This document shows positions 12,830 through 23,086 of a stretch of DNA of 64,000 bases, piece by piece. Origin of the DNA: Phaeosaccion multiseriatum (lineage: Eukaryota > Ochrophyta, other classes); the NCBI GenBank assembly GCA_965112735.1, contig OZ218953.1, positions 4,216,001-4,280,000 on the forward strand, in the 5' to 3' direction. Every line of letters begins with the position of its first letter. Position 1 is the first letter of the stretch. Below the pieces are notes generated by a model. It saw only the letters and a program-made list of their open reading frames with translations. It had not been told where the DNA came from and did not search any database. The position numbers were made by a program, and so were the translations under genes.

Positions 12830-15800
12830 GCGGCGGCGGCGACAACGTCAGTAGTTCCGTCCTCGCCCACCAGTGCCTTGGCCGAGCAGAGGGTCAGAAT
12901 AGTGCCAGGATCCTCTCTGCTCACCACGCCCTTCACGCCCTTCGCGCACTCCGCAGGCGCATCGCTCGAGGCCTCCTGACACAGCCTCACCCTGTCCCTC
13001 GCCTCGGGAAGTAGCCCCAGGGGCACTTGACTGAGACACTGCACCGCTGGGGCCGAGCTTCGCGCCCCTGCACAGAGCTCCACCTTGAGGGCGTCGTCGA
13101 GTCGCTGCGGCGCCGCCGTAAAGCACTCCAGGGCCCCCCTCCCCCATCCTCCCCTTCCTCCTGCTTTTCCTCCTCCTGCGGACTTGGAGGACGAGGGCGC
13201 TGAGGAGGAGGAGAAGGAGGAGGAGAAGGAGGAGGAGGAGGAGGAGGCCGTTGTGCGCCTCCCTCCCCCACCCACCCCCCCGCCCCCGCTAGACTTGCCG
13301 CTAGTGCTCTTCACCCCTCCCCGGCTGCTGCTGCTGTTGCTTGTTTCGTTGTCTGCCTCCTCGACTCCCTCCTCGCCCTCGCCATCTGTGATGCTTGGCA
13401 TGCTGCACAGTTTAAGTTTAAGGTCAACCGACAGTCGTGATGCTGCTGCTGATACGCACCGCGCCACCTTCTCTCCATCACCGGGTCGGAGCGCCACCCC
13501 GCCCCCCCGCTGGCCTCCCCCCCTCCCTTCTCTACCCATGTCTCTCGGAGCAGCAGCCTGTGGCAAGGCTCCTCCCTCTTGGTACCCCCCCACCCCATCT
13601 GCCTTCTCCGTCGTCCCTGTTGCTGCCCCGGGTATAGCCTGTGCTGCCCCGAGCGCCCCCCCCCCTCCTCCTCCTCCTCCTCCTCCTCCTCCTCCTCCTC
13701 CTACTCCTCCTACTCCTCCTCCTCCTCCTCCTCCTCCTCCTACTCCTACTCCTCCTACTCCTCCTCCTCCTCTTTCGCCTTCTCTTTCCTTTGACTCTAC
13801 CCCTGCCTCTGCCTCTTTGCCCTCTGTCTGTGTATCTGCCCCCCCTTCCCTCCCACTTGTACACAGCCGCAGCTTGTCCTCCGTGGAGAAGCGCCGATCC
13901 CGCACCTCTGTGAAGCACTTGACAGGCTCCTCTGCACTCTCCACGGACATGACCCCTCGGCACAGACGCACACGCACATCACCACCACTGCTGCTGCTAC
14001 TGCCCCCCCCTGCTTGTCCTCCTGGCTGCTGACTCGCTGCTGCCACCGAGGCGAGGGGTGACTTGGCGACGACCTTGGAGGCATATCGCATACAGTGCGC
14101 CGGGCCAGCGTCTCTCGCACCCGTGCACAGCTGCTGCACCATGTCGGCAGCCCCGCTGTCGCCAATTGGGAACGGGAGGGACGGGATATGTGAAGGAGAA
14201 TCAAGAGACGGAAGAGCAGGAGCAGCAGCAGGAGGAGGAGGAGGAGGAGGAGGAGGAGCAGGAGGAGCAGGAGCAGGAGCAGGAGGAGGAGGAGCAGGAG
14301 GAGGAGGAGGAGGAGCAGGAGGAGGAGGAGGAGGAGGAGCAGGAGGAGGAGGGAGGAGCAGGAGGAGGAGGAGGAGGAGGAGGAGGAGGAGGAGGAGGAG
14401 GAGGAGGAGGAGGAGGAGGAGGAGCAGGAGGAGGAGGAGGAGGAGGAGGAGGAGGAGGAGGAGGAGGAGGAGGAGGAGGAGGAGGAGGAGGAGGAGGAGG
14501 AGGAGGAGGAGGAGGAGGAGGAGGAGGAGGAGGAGGAGGAGGAGGAGGAGGAGGAGGAGGAGGAGGAGGAGGAGGAGGAGGAGGAGCAGCAGCAGGAGGA
14601 GGAGGAGGAGGGACGAGGGGGAGGAGGGAGGAGGAGGAGGAGGCGGAGGAGAGGGAGAGAGTGTCGCCGGGAAGTCAGATCAGAGAATGATAGACCTCGG
14701 ATGCAATGCAGATTGGCAAGAGCGATGCGAGATCAGGAGAGTCGAGACTTGTAAGCTATGGAGATGTACACACACACACCCACACCCACACCCACACACA
14801 CACACACACACACGCAGACACACAACACCCCTCCCTGGAAAGCGACTTGCTGCTGCTGCTGCCACAGAAAAGGCGCGAAACGAGGCCTGCAGTTGGGGTG
14901 GCTCCAACAAGCACATCCCCTGTCACTCCACAGACCTCTCGTGTGGGTTGAAGGCCTTGTTCTTCGCGTCGAGGAGAGCCTCTACACACAGCGCCGGTCC
15001 CGTGCTGCTCGCTGCTCGGCACATGCTCGCGGCGGCTGCGCTGGGCACAAGCTTGCTGCCTCGGGGCATGGCGGCGAAGCAAGCTGCCGTGGCTGAGCCG
15101 CCGCCATCTTTGCAGAGCTCGACTTGTTCCGTGGTGTTGAGAAGCTTACTTGCTCGAGCTCCTCTGCTGCCAGCGGTGCTACCCTTGTTTAGTGCGATGA
15201 CACACGCCGCCGCGGAGTCCTGTGAGGGGCAAAGGTGTGAAGGGGGCAAACATGGTCGTCAGGAGGAGGAGGAGGAGGAGGAGGAGGAGGAGGAGGAGGA
15301 GGAAATTATGGCGCAGAAGACTCTTTCTTACTTATTCAAAAGAACAATAGTTGATATATATAGAGCCATACGTCGAGTATGGCATTCAAGCATGGCATTC
15401 ATATGCCCCACGGCATCATTGATACGCTCAGTTTCACTATCTCGCTCAGTCCCTCATTCCCTCCTTCTCTCCCCCACTCAGCCTTTCGTTCCGTCACCAA
15501 ATCGCCCAGTCACTCACCCCTCCTTCTTCTCCTTTGCATAACTCCACTTGCAGCGGCCCTCCCAAGCTCCGCGCAATCGCATGAGGAAGGCTCGACACGC
15601 ACTCGGCCGGCCCTGTGCTCTGTGCCTGCCGACAGAGGTCGAGCAGAAGAGGAGCAGACATGCCGGGCTTGCTGCGGGCAGATATCGCGCAGTCTGCTGG
15701 CGTGGAAGAGGTGACATTTTGGCATAGCTCTTGTCTCCCCTCCGTGCCAAGCGAGTGCGGCGCTCGATTAAAGCAATCTCGGTTGATGTTGGAGTGATGA

Positions 15801-15925
15801 TGGTCGTGGGAGGAGAAAGCTTGCACCAGCAGAGGATAGGGGCGTGATATGGGGAGCGTGGCCGACCATAAGGAAGGCAAAGAGGTTGAGCACGAGCCTG
15901 CCAAGAGTAGCAGCACCAGCAGCAT
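8065..15925 (-). CDS. Secreted/ER-lumen protein: about 17 cysteine-pair repeats plus C-terminal J domain
   Basis: Exons in transcript order: 15518-15925, 14936-15219, 12530-14155, 11836-12051, 11089-11554, 10579-10682, 10272-10353, 9770-10030, 8918-9022, 8592-8737, 8065-8293 (1308 aa). The start is [15 protein letters not shown], a signal peptide; an A/T-rich box lies just upstream. The body is a series of modules of the form LC-x-(G/A)-A-x-S-x-x-P-A-x-C, for example [44 protein letters not shown] and [14 protein letters not shown], with cysteines 11-20 apart and linkers of about 15-20 residues. Some modules are split by low-complexity inserts (polyalanine, polyglycine). The tail reads [11 protein letters not shown] joined to [10 protein letters not shown], a DnaJ-type J domain with the HPD triad spanning the 8592/8293 junction. 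J domains stimulate Hsp70; with the signal peptide, an ER BiP partner is likely. The upper border of exon 4 (12051 or 12023) is the least certain junction. I do not recognise the repeat family. Confidence 0.82.
8416..8577 (+). repeat. (TCC)n tract in intron of the J-domain gene
   Basis: TCC repeats with TCT interruptions inside the last intron (8294-8591); on the sense strand this reads GGA. Confidence 0.9.
9335..9770 (+). repeat. CCCACGCACACACGCA-type minisatellite filling an intron
   Basis: About 430 bp of interleaved CACG, CCCA and CACA units occupy most of the intron 9023-9769 of the minus-strand gene. Confidence 0.9.
10729..10898 (+). repeat. (GGGA)n tetranucleotide array
   Basis: About 42 copies of GGGA lie inside the intron 10683-11088 of the minus-strand gene. 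Confidence 0.95.
12296..12446 (+). repeat. (GGAT)n tetranucleotide array
   Basis: GGAT repeats with a single short interruption near 12327, inside the intron between exons 12530-14155 and 11836-12051. Confidence 0.95.
14220..14645 (+). repeat. (GGA)n tract, one of the longest trinucleotide arrays here
   Basis: More than 400 bp of GGA with AGC interruptions towards the left end, inside the intron 14156-14935 of the minus-strand gene. Confidence 0.95.
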
Positions 15926-16303
15926 CGGCTCCTCGTGTTCTCATATAATATTGCTCAGAAGCCGTCTTATTGGATGCCATTTTCTCCCTCCATCTTCTTT
16001 CAGCAGCGTCCCGCTCGCAGAGGCTCTCAACTGCCTACGTCGCTGGTCTCCCGCTGCTATTGCCGGATGACATCGCGCCAACGGATGTAACGGAACATGC
16101 CGACATGCTGGAAACCCTCCCCTGACTTCAAAATCGACTGCCTGCCATCTTGATCGTTTGCCGCTGAATCCTCCAAGTGAGAGCCCCGCGGGACACGCGG
16201 AAGAACACGCTTAAGCTTGAGCAATCCTTACCAGAGGGAGAGAGAGGGCGAGAGAGAGGGAGAAAGAAAAGATAGAAAGAAGAGAGAAAAGAACGGGTTT
16301 ACC
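15926..16303. promoter_or_regulatory. Head-to-head promoter interval
   Basis: Separates the start codons of the minus-strand cysteine-repeat gene and the plus-strand gene at 16304. An A/T-rich element (TATAATATT near 15945) sits about 20-30 bp upstream of the minus-strand ATG, where a TATA-like element would be expected. The right end is a GAGA/GAAA-rich purine tract. Confidence 0.45.
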
Positions 16304-18778
16304 ATGTCGTTTATGCAGCGGGAAGAGGGCGGGAGGAGGCATTCCCGAGAGGCCCAGCAAGCCTTCGCCTCGATCTTAAACCAGCAGATCGCCGACAAGC
16401 AAGCGGCGAAGAGGGTTCAGGAGAGGCGAAATAGCCAGGAGGACCAAAGACTCCTGAGCGAGACGCCATTGTATGACAGGCGCAAGAGAGGGGGCGGAGG
16501 AGAGCCGACGACCGACGGAGACGGGATGGCCATGCCCGACCTCAGGCTCGCGGCGAGCTATCGGGGCCAGTCGCGAGGAGGAGCAGGGGAGGAACGGGAG
16601 AGGAGAAGAGGTGTGAGCCGAGGAGACAGGGACATGGCCTCTACGAATGGGTATTCTGACCATCGCAGTGGCAGACAGAGAGATGAAAGCGAGGGCAGGG
16701 TCACGTATGAGGATTACTCCCAGTCTCCATCCCCCAGGCAGCGCCGAGAGGCGCCAAGAAGCAGAGAAAGCCATGGAGAGGGGAGAAGAGGCAGCACAGA
16801 GAGTGCGAACGGAGGGACAGGCGTGTATATGAGTGCTCTAAAGGAAATGACGGGCCCTCCGAGGGAGATGCAAATTGCCAAGCAAGAGAAGGAGAGGAAG
16901 TACAGAGAGCAGCTGCAGCAGGATATCGAGCAAGTCAGAAGAAAGAAGGTGTGTGTGTGGAATAAGTACAAGGAAGGGCATGGGAATGCTCCACAGGGCC
17001 CCTCGATGTGCCCGAGTATTGAGGGAGGCGAATGCAATTCCGCTTCTTGTACCCAGTACATACACAGTACTCTGTCTTTCTCTTACCCGCTGTCCCCCAT
17101 CCCCCAACCCCGTCCATTGGTGCATCGGTAGGAGGAGGAGAAGCGCAAAGTCGCCGCTGAAAAGGCTGCGGAGCTGGAGGAGATTATTGAGATGGAGAAA
17201 CGAAACGGCACATACCGGGGGAACAGAACGCAGGCCCCACAGTTCCAGGAGTCGCCCGACTTTGCCCTCACCACGGGCCGCTCCAAGGCAAGCGGTGGTC
17301 CTCAGCCCATCAACGGCGGCGACGAGCATCATCAGCGGCGGGGCGATGAAGGTCGGGGAGATGAGAGGTATCGGGACCATAGCAACAGTCCCTCCTATCG
17401 CGATCCGAGCTACAGCCCTCATCGGAGTCCGTCCCATAATAGCCACTACGGCGGCGAGAGTAGCTGCAGTCCGAACTTCAGAGGCCGTGGGCGGCAGCAA
17501 CAGGAGAGAGCGAGGGGCAGGGGCAAGGGGACTGGTGAGTACTCTCCTCGAAGACAACAACAGGGGCAGCGGCAGCGGCAGCAGCGCCAGCCGCAGCAGG
17601 AAGAGGAGGAGCGGGAGGAACGGGGGCGAAGGGGAAGATTGTCATACAATGATGGTGATACTGGAGGAGGGAGAGGAGAGGGTGGCAAGGGTCGGGGCGG
17701 AGGGGATGACAGAAGTCAGCGAGAGCGGCCGCGCAATGGGAGAGGAAGAGCCCCAGCTGACGACGACTACGACTATGAAGAGGGTGGGGGTGGACGGGGC
17801 AGTGATGACGGAGAAGGGCCGGAGGACTCTGTCTCTCGCGAGGTGTACGAGGAAATGGCGAGTCTTTGCAAGGAGCTGCTGGAGGAGCAGAAGAGACTGC
17901 AGGCAAAGATTGACAAGCAGGATAGAGTCATTAGCATACTACAGAGGAAAGCGGGAGGGGCCAGGGCGAGTGTGGCAGCGAAGGCACCAGGTCCCAACAA
18001 CAACAGCAACAGCGGCGGCGGTGGAGGTCCCAAGGTGGGCTTTGGTAGCGGAAGTGGCATTGGAGAGAGGATTAAGCCCACGCCCGTCAAGGCCTCGAGC
18101 ACCAGCGCTCGGGCTTCTGCTGGCGCTGCTCGGCGAGCAAGTGGTGGAGGGGTTGGAGGGAGCATGCGGGCGACGTCAGAGGCCAGCGGCCGACGTAAGC
18201 TTCACCAGCAGCAAGGACGAAGCGCGGTGGGGAATGGGGATGAAGAAGGTGCTGGTGCAGGGGTGCGGCAACAGGGGCGTGCAGCAGAGGCAGGCGCTTT
18301 GAGTCACAGCAAGTCGGCCTCGGTAAGCAGAGGAGCAGAGGGCCTTCCGCGGCAGGAGAGGAGGGGCGGCAACAGCAGGATACCAAGGGACGAGGGGGAG
18401 AGTCCGAAGGACAGGAGGCTTCGTCTGCGCCAGCAGATGGGCAGCACCAGAGATGACGGGAGCAGCGGCGCCCCTCCTTCGGCGAGGGGAAGTGCGGCGG
18501 GCAGCGCATTCCGAGGAGGAGGAGGAGGAGGAGGAGGAGGAGGAGGAGGAGGAGGAGGAGGAGGAGGAGGAGGAGGAGGAGGAGGAGGAGGAGGGCGGAG
18601 GGGCGGTGGTGGTGGTGGTGGTGGTGGTGGCATTCACGCTCTACTCCCAGGCGGTGGGCCCAAGGTGGTAACGCACGATGATGAGCAAGGCGATAGGCGG
18701 TACGGGGGCTCAGGGGTGGCCGATGACCAGCTGGACAGGCTACTCGACTCCGTTCGGCCTCGGCCCGCGAGGCGGTGA
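16304..18778 (+). CDS. Low-complexity, coiled-coil protein, possibly cytoskeletal (CSPP-like at best)
   Basis: Two exons, 16304-16948 and 17132-18778 (763 aa). I chose ATG 16304 (context ACCATGT); an upstream in-frame extension to about 16217 has no ATG. Residues about 10-60 form a basic helix (AFASILNQQIADKQAAKR), and residues about 195-245 a second charged helix rich in Glu/Lys/Arg that crosses the intron. A third short coiled coil (EMASLCKELLEEQKRLQAK) lies near residue 450. The rest is Arg/Gly/Ser-rich disorder, with a long in-frame (GGA)n polyglycine run near 18511-18597 and a C-terminal DDQLDRLLDSVR. The two basic helices resemble those of centrosome/spindle-pole proteins such as CSPP1, but this is weak. 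No enzyme motif is seen. Confidence 0.75.
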
Positions 18779-19044
18779 GCCTTACTCTCGCTTGCTCCTT
18801 CCTGTTACGTGTCTGGAGCGTGTTTGCGTGTGTGTGCTACGTGTGTATGTAGACTTGTTCCCGCTCTACGGGCGTGAGACCTCAGCGAATGGTGGAGAGG
18901 GAGAAATGAACTTCCGCAGGATCAGCTCCACCACACACACGACCTTTTTTCGTTTTTCTTCTCATTTTACAATACTTGATACATTTTGGAACCATTTTGG
19001 GTGATTGCTTCCTAATTGAGCTTGTTATTGACGGCAACACCGTG
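18779..19044. other. Convergent 3' intergenic region
   Basis: Short interval between two stop codons. It is T-rich around 18945-18990, as expected for 3' UTR sequence, and shows no coding signal. Confidence 0.5.
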
Positions 19045-21113
19045 CTATTTGAGCTTGTCGTTGACAGCAAACCCGTTCTTCTTCGCGTGTTTAGCGTAGT
19101 CCTCGGCAGTAAGCACGTATCCTAAGAGTAGCGGAGGGATGGCGAGCAAAAACGTATTGCTATATGAGTGAGGGAGTCGTCGAATGCGACACAACAACCA
19201 TCGTGATGTGAAGAATAAAAGGAGCATTTAGGCGAGGAGGTGACCACATGAATCGGGCTTGCCTAGCCCCTCCCTCTTTCTACTCACTCACCCCAGTGCT
19301 GGAGTGTTTGCCTGATGACCGGGGATACGTTCTCGTCATCGTAGGTGGTCCCGGCACGCCCTATTCTGTTGCACAATTGGATACGCCACCTGCCTGCTCT
19401 CGGTTGATTGAGTACACGTCCATTGGGGCGGGGAGGGGACGAGGCGGAGATTGGAGACCGGGGCATAGGAAGGAAGGAAGGAAGGAAGGGCAAGAAGGAG
19501 GGAAGCAATGGGAGGAAGGAAGGAAGGAAGGATGAGATAAAGGAGGAGAAGGAAGGAAGCAAGAGAAGGAAGCAAGAACGAGCGACGGAGGGAAGGAGGA
19601 GAAGGAAGCACGGAAGGAAGGAAGGAAGGAAGGAAGGAAGGAAGCACGGAAGGAAGGAAGGAAGGAAGGAAGGAAGGAAGGAAGGAAGGAAGGAAGGAAG
19701 GAAGGAAGGAAGGAAGGAAGGAAGGAAGGAAGGAAGGAAGGAAGGAAGGAAGGGAGGAAGGAAGCACAGGAGCACGGAATCTCTACATGGTACCTACCCG
19801 TCGGGCCGAAGCAGCGAAGACCCCGTCCGACCTGTAGGGAAGGGAAGGGACGGAAACGCGCGGAATAGAAAGGAGCAAAGAAGACAGCGAAACAGATACA
19901 GACACAAGGGCGAGATTCCGCGGTGAGAGGTGTGGGAAAGATGGCGACAACGGACGATAATACGCAGTAACAAAGAAAGAGCGCAAACTACAAGGGGGAG
20001 TCGGGGGGTTGGGTGACCCCGGGCTGCCCATGGACGGCAGGCGAGTGAGTACGTGCGGCGGAGGGAGCAACAGGACACACAATAGTCACAGGACACCCCA
20101 CGACGATGACGATGAGCACACAAGGAGCCTCAGCGGCCAAGCCCCCACCTGGCGGTCGTCGTCGGAGCTGCGCCTGCCCAAGTAGAAGCGACAATACCAC
20201 TGAAACCATCCGTACGGGTCCGTCTGGAGGCGGTGCGACAGCGGGACGTGTGGGAAGGATGGACGCACAGACATGGGGCGCGGCGGCGGCAGCAGCATCA
20301 GCAGCAGCAGATGCACATCAGACAGGGTGTTCCCTCGCCTTTGCTCGGGGTGAGGCCTGGGGGGGGAGGCGGGGAGGAGCGGCGGGAAAAGCTCTCGAGA
20401 TGTGGGCCAGCCTCGCGAGCGAACATTGCGTACCTCGACAATCCACCCTTTGCTCTCCCACTCGTCCAGGCCCGCCCCACAGTTGACTCCGTACTTGTTG
20501 ATTGACGTGTCATACTTGGCACTCGTGACCATCGTCTTAATGTCCACTCCGTCGAACCACTCCTTCGGGAACTCTTTCCACTGGTCGGCCGAGTAGGACT
20601 TGCCCGTCACAGAGGACTGACACAAGTGTTCACATGGAAGCACAGAGAGATGGAAAGGAGGCTACGTTGGGTTGCTCCGCTAAACAGGCAGACAAGACAC
20701 CTTACCTTGATCGGCCTGAAGTAAGTACCTCCAAAGCTTCCAAGCTTTATAATCTCACTGGGAGTGAGGCGCGGCTTGAACTCCGGGTAGTCTGGGAACG
20801 ACAATTCCCCCTTGGCGTTTCGCTTGGGCAAAGGCTTTGGTGGACCGGGCATGATTTCTGTCTTGGCTTCTGCGAGCCTCGGATACGTCTTCTTCTGCCC
20901 CGCCTTTGTCTCATCACTGCCCTTTTTCTTATCGGCACCACCCGTCTTCGCTTTTTTTACTTCCTTTCTCTCCTCCTCTGCTTCTGCTCTTGCAGTCTCT
21001 TCCGCGGCCACTTCCAAAGACGCTGGATCGTACTTCACTTTCTTGTCCAGGGCCCTCAGGCTCCGACCCCCCCCACTTGAAGCCGGTTGCCCCCTCTTCT
21101 TGGCGGCCGACAT
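19045..21113 (-). CDS. Conserved eukaryotic protein with DPYGWFQWYCRFY motif, function unknown
   Basis: Exons in order: 20706-21113, 20434-20616, 20149-20223, 19798-19831, 19292-19393, 19045-19121 (292 aa). The start is MSAAKKRGQPASS at 21113; the frame stays open upstream but has no ATG. The first 90 residues are Lys/Glu-rich and disordered. From about residue 105 the protein is highly ordered: FPDYPEFKPRLTP, LGSFGGTYFRPIK, KEFPKEWFDG, KYGVNCGAGLDEWE, TDPYGWFQWYCRFYLGRRS, then GRWR and SPVIRQTLQHWGYVLT near the C-terminus. From memory this pattern recurs in uncharacterised algal and fungal proteins; no catalytic function is known to me. Exon 4 is only 34 nt. Cysteine and tryptophan conservation suggests a compact fold. 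A (GGAA)n array fills the intron between exons 4 and 5. Confidence 0.87.
19465..19765 (+). repeat. (GGAA)n tetranucleotide array
   Basis: About 300 bp of GGAA, imperfect at the left end and pure at 19613-19750, inside the intron 19394-19797. Confidence 0.95.
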
Positions 21114-21333
21114 GGTGGTCTCAGCTCGTATGAGTCTCGACCTCAAGCGCACCTGGGGCTGCTGGAAGGCATGCAACCCTCTGAGGTGGTGGCTAGTCAG
21201 CGCCGCTTTCCTGAAGGCGAAAGAGCCCCCTCTGCCGCCCGCCGCTGTTGCTGCTGCTACGGCGAAATAGCCCAAGCGTCTAAACAGTGACGGCGTCGTC
21301 TTGTCTTCCTTTAGCTCCCTTAAACCCCCCCCC

Positions 21334-21367
21334 CCTTAGGTGCCATCTATGGTTGTCTAAAAGTAAT
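21334..21367 (+). mobile_element. Solo left end of a small inverted-repeat element
   Basis: This 34-bp stretch matches the left end of the element at 25592-25708 with one difference. I found no matching right end downstream within this block. Confidence 0.55.
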
Positions 21368-21514
21368 GGCTCACCGCCCCGATCGGCTCCAGACTGGCCT
21401 AGAAGCCTATGCTATTCTATGCTATTATGCTCTAGGCCTAGGCCGGGGGCTGTTGGCCGCTCTAGGCCGGCCATTTTTTCTCCCTAGGCCGGCGGTTCTA
21501 GGCCTAGGCCTCGA

Positions 21515-21665
21515 CCTATCTGAATACTGATTACGGCCGGCGCAGCCGGCAGCCGGCCTGATTACTGATTGTGGCGCCAGCCGGCCTGGTTGCTGATTAT
21601 ACAGCCGGTGACCAGCCGGCCTGATTACTGATTATGCGCCAGCCGGGGGCTGATTACTGATTACG
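21515..21665 (+). repeat. Imperfect tandem units GATTACTGATTA plus GCCGGC
   Basis: Four to five units of about 35-45 bp, each with (T)GATTACTGATTA followed by GCGC/GCCGGC palindromic sequence. Further copies lie just right of the GGGA array (22137-22160). Confidence 0.7.
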
Positions 21666-21695
21666 GACGGCGCACACCGTGATCTTGTCCAGGGT

Positions 21696-22115
21696 CGAAG
21701 GGAGGGAGGGAGGGAGGGAGGGAGGGAGGGAGGGAGGGAGGGAGGGAGGGAGGGAGGGAGGGAGGGAGGGAGGGAGGGAGGGCGGGAGGGAGGGAGGGAG
21801 GGAGGGAGGGAGGGAGGGAGGGAGGGAGGGAGGGAGGGAGGGAGGGAGGGAGGGAGGGAGGGAGGGAGGGAGGGAGGGAGGGAGGGAGGGAGGGAGGGAG
21901 GGAGGGAGGGAGGGAGGGAGGGAGGGAGGGAGGGAGGGAGGGAGGGAGGGAGGGAGGGAGGGAGGGAGGGAGGGAGGGAGGGAGGGAGGGAGGGAGGGAG
22001 GGAGGGAGGGAGGGAGGGAGGGAGGGAGGGAGGGAGGGAGGGAGGGAGGGAGGGAGGGAGGGAGGGAGGGACGGAGGGAGGGAGGGAGGGAGGGAGGGAC
22101 GGAGGGAGGGAGGGA
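21696..22115 (+). repeat. (GGGA)n array of about 420 bp
   Basis: Roughly 105 copies of GGGA with three single-base changes. It is the longest tetranucleotide array in the window. Confidence 0.95.
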
Positions 22116-22297
22116 GTCGACCCTGGACAAGATTATCTGATTACTGATTACGGCCGGCGCAGCACCGTAATCTTGTCCAAGGTCGATAGGCCTAGCTAGG
22201 CCGGGGGGGCTGCGCCAAAAATAGGCCTAGGCCGGGGGCCTGCGGTCCCCTCTAGGCCTAGGCCGGGGGCCTGCGGCCCCCCTAGGCCGGCCGAATT

Positions 22298-22760
22298 TCA
22301 CGTCTCTAGGCCTAGGCTTCTAGGCCAGTCTGGAGCCGACCCCGGGGAACTAAGCCCCCCGAAAGAGGTCGTATCCCTCCGATGCGTCGATGCGTCAGTC
22401 CTCCCCATCGGAATAAAGTTGATACCAGCCAGGATCCTGTGTCGAAGCGATCGCTCGTGTCGGGCCCGCTGGAGCGCCACGGCCAATCGCCGCCGAATGA
22501 CGCAAACAGCCCTCGCATAAGCTCTCATGTCCAGATGTTCGTGCCCCCCAGCCATGTGGGTGGCGAGTGTTTTCATAAACGTCTGGGCAGACGGACCAAA
22601 TGCGCCTTTCTGTTCCATCCCAAAAGGGACGAGATGGTACCTCATGGGGTCATAGTGGATGTCCCCACCCTGGCCCTCCATGGTGCGGTTGGTGGCTTCA
22701 GCCTTCTTGGCTGCCGCAAGTGCTTCCTTTGATGCTTTGGCCCTATTGGTGATGTTGGTG
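22298..22760 (-). pseudogene. Retroelement-like ORF fragment
   Basis: A minus-strand frame reads NRTMEGQGGDIHYD, YHLVPFGMEQKGAFGPSA, RAVCVIRRRLAVALQRA. The pattern of a private-use Pro-Phe, Glu-x-x-Gly-Ala-hydrophobic-Gly-Pro, and a terminal RLAVALQR helix resembles the C-terminal part of algal and fungal non-LTR retroelement polyproteins. Its 3' end runs into the inverted repeat at 22314-22339. There is no reverse-transcriptase core, so it is a remnant if the assignment is right. Confidence 0.4.
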
Positions 22761-23086
22761 GATGTGTGAGAGTGATGTCGATCATCAGGGACAGCAGTTT
22801 TAACATTTTTAACAATCCAGCATCATATTTTTTCCTTTCCTCCCCTCTTCCCTTTTTCTCTTTTTCCTCTCTCAAGGGCTATTTGCCCATACGATCCCCT
22901 GCAATGATTATACTCACAGCTATTTGTACAGGAGTGTTCCTACGAGGGGGAACTGAGAATGGATTGGTGTAGCGCGACACGTAACGGAGCCAGTCCCAAA
23001 GAGTGCGGCCATAGGACTGAAGAGACCGAAAGGGTCCACGTTTAGCTTCAAAGCTCTTCAAAGAGATGGAGCGTCGCTTTTAATAA

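Larger units (their letters stand above)
21383..22339. mobile_element. Repeat block bounded by a 26-bp perfect inverted repeat
   Basis: The 26 bases at 21383-21408 recur as exact reverse complement at 22314-22339. Between them lie tandem GATTACTGATTA units, CCTAGGCC palindromes and a (GGGA)n array, itself flanked by an inner inverted repeat containing TCTTGTCCAGGGTCGA (about 21682-21698 and 22117-22134). A fold-back or non-autonomous DNA element is a possible explanation; no target duplication was recognised. Confidence 0.55.
21114..23086. other. Repeat-built intergenic block
   Basis: Nearly 2 kb without a credible host exon. In order it holds the 5' side of the 21113 gene, a copy of a mobile-element end (21334-21367), CCTAGGCC-rich palindromic DNA, tandem GATTACTGATTA/GCCGGC units (21515-21665), a (GGGA)n array (21696-22115), more CCTAGGCC DNA, and a transposon-type ORF fragment on the minus strand (22298-22760). 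Confidence 0.75.

Noticed and set aside
16217-16303. N-terminal extension of the coiled-coil gene rich in Arg/Glu
   Set aside because: It begins at a TTG and translates a GAGA purine tract; the ATG at 16304 has a good context.
21114-21275. N-terminal extension (YFAVAAATAAGG) of the DPYGWFQWY gene as a transit peptide
   Set aside because: The open frame has no ATG; ATG 21113 is the first. It would need an unseen upstream exon.
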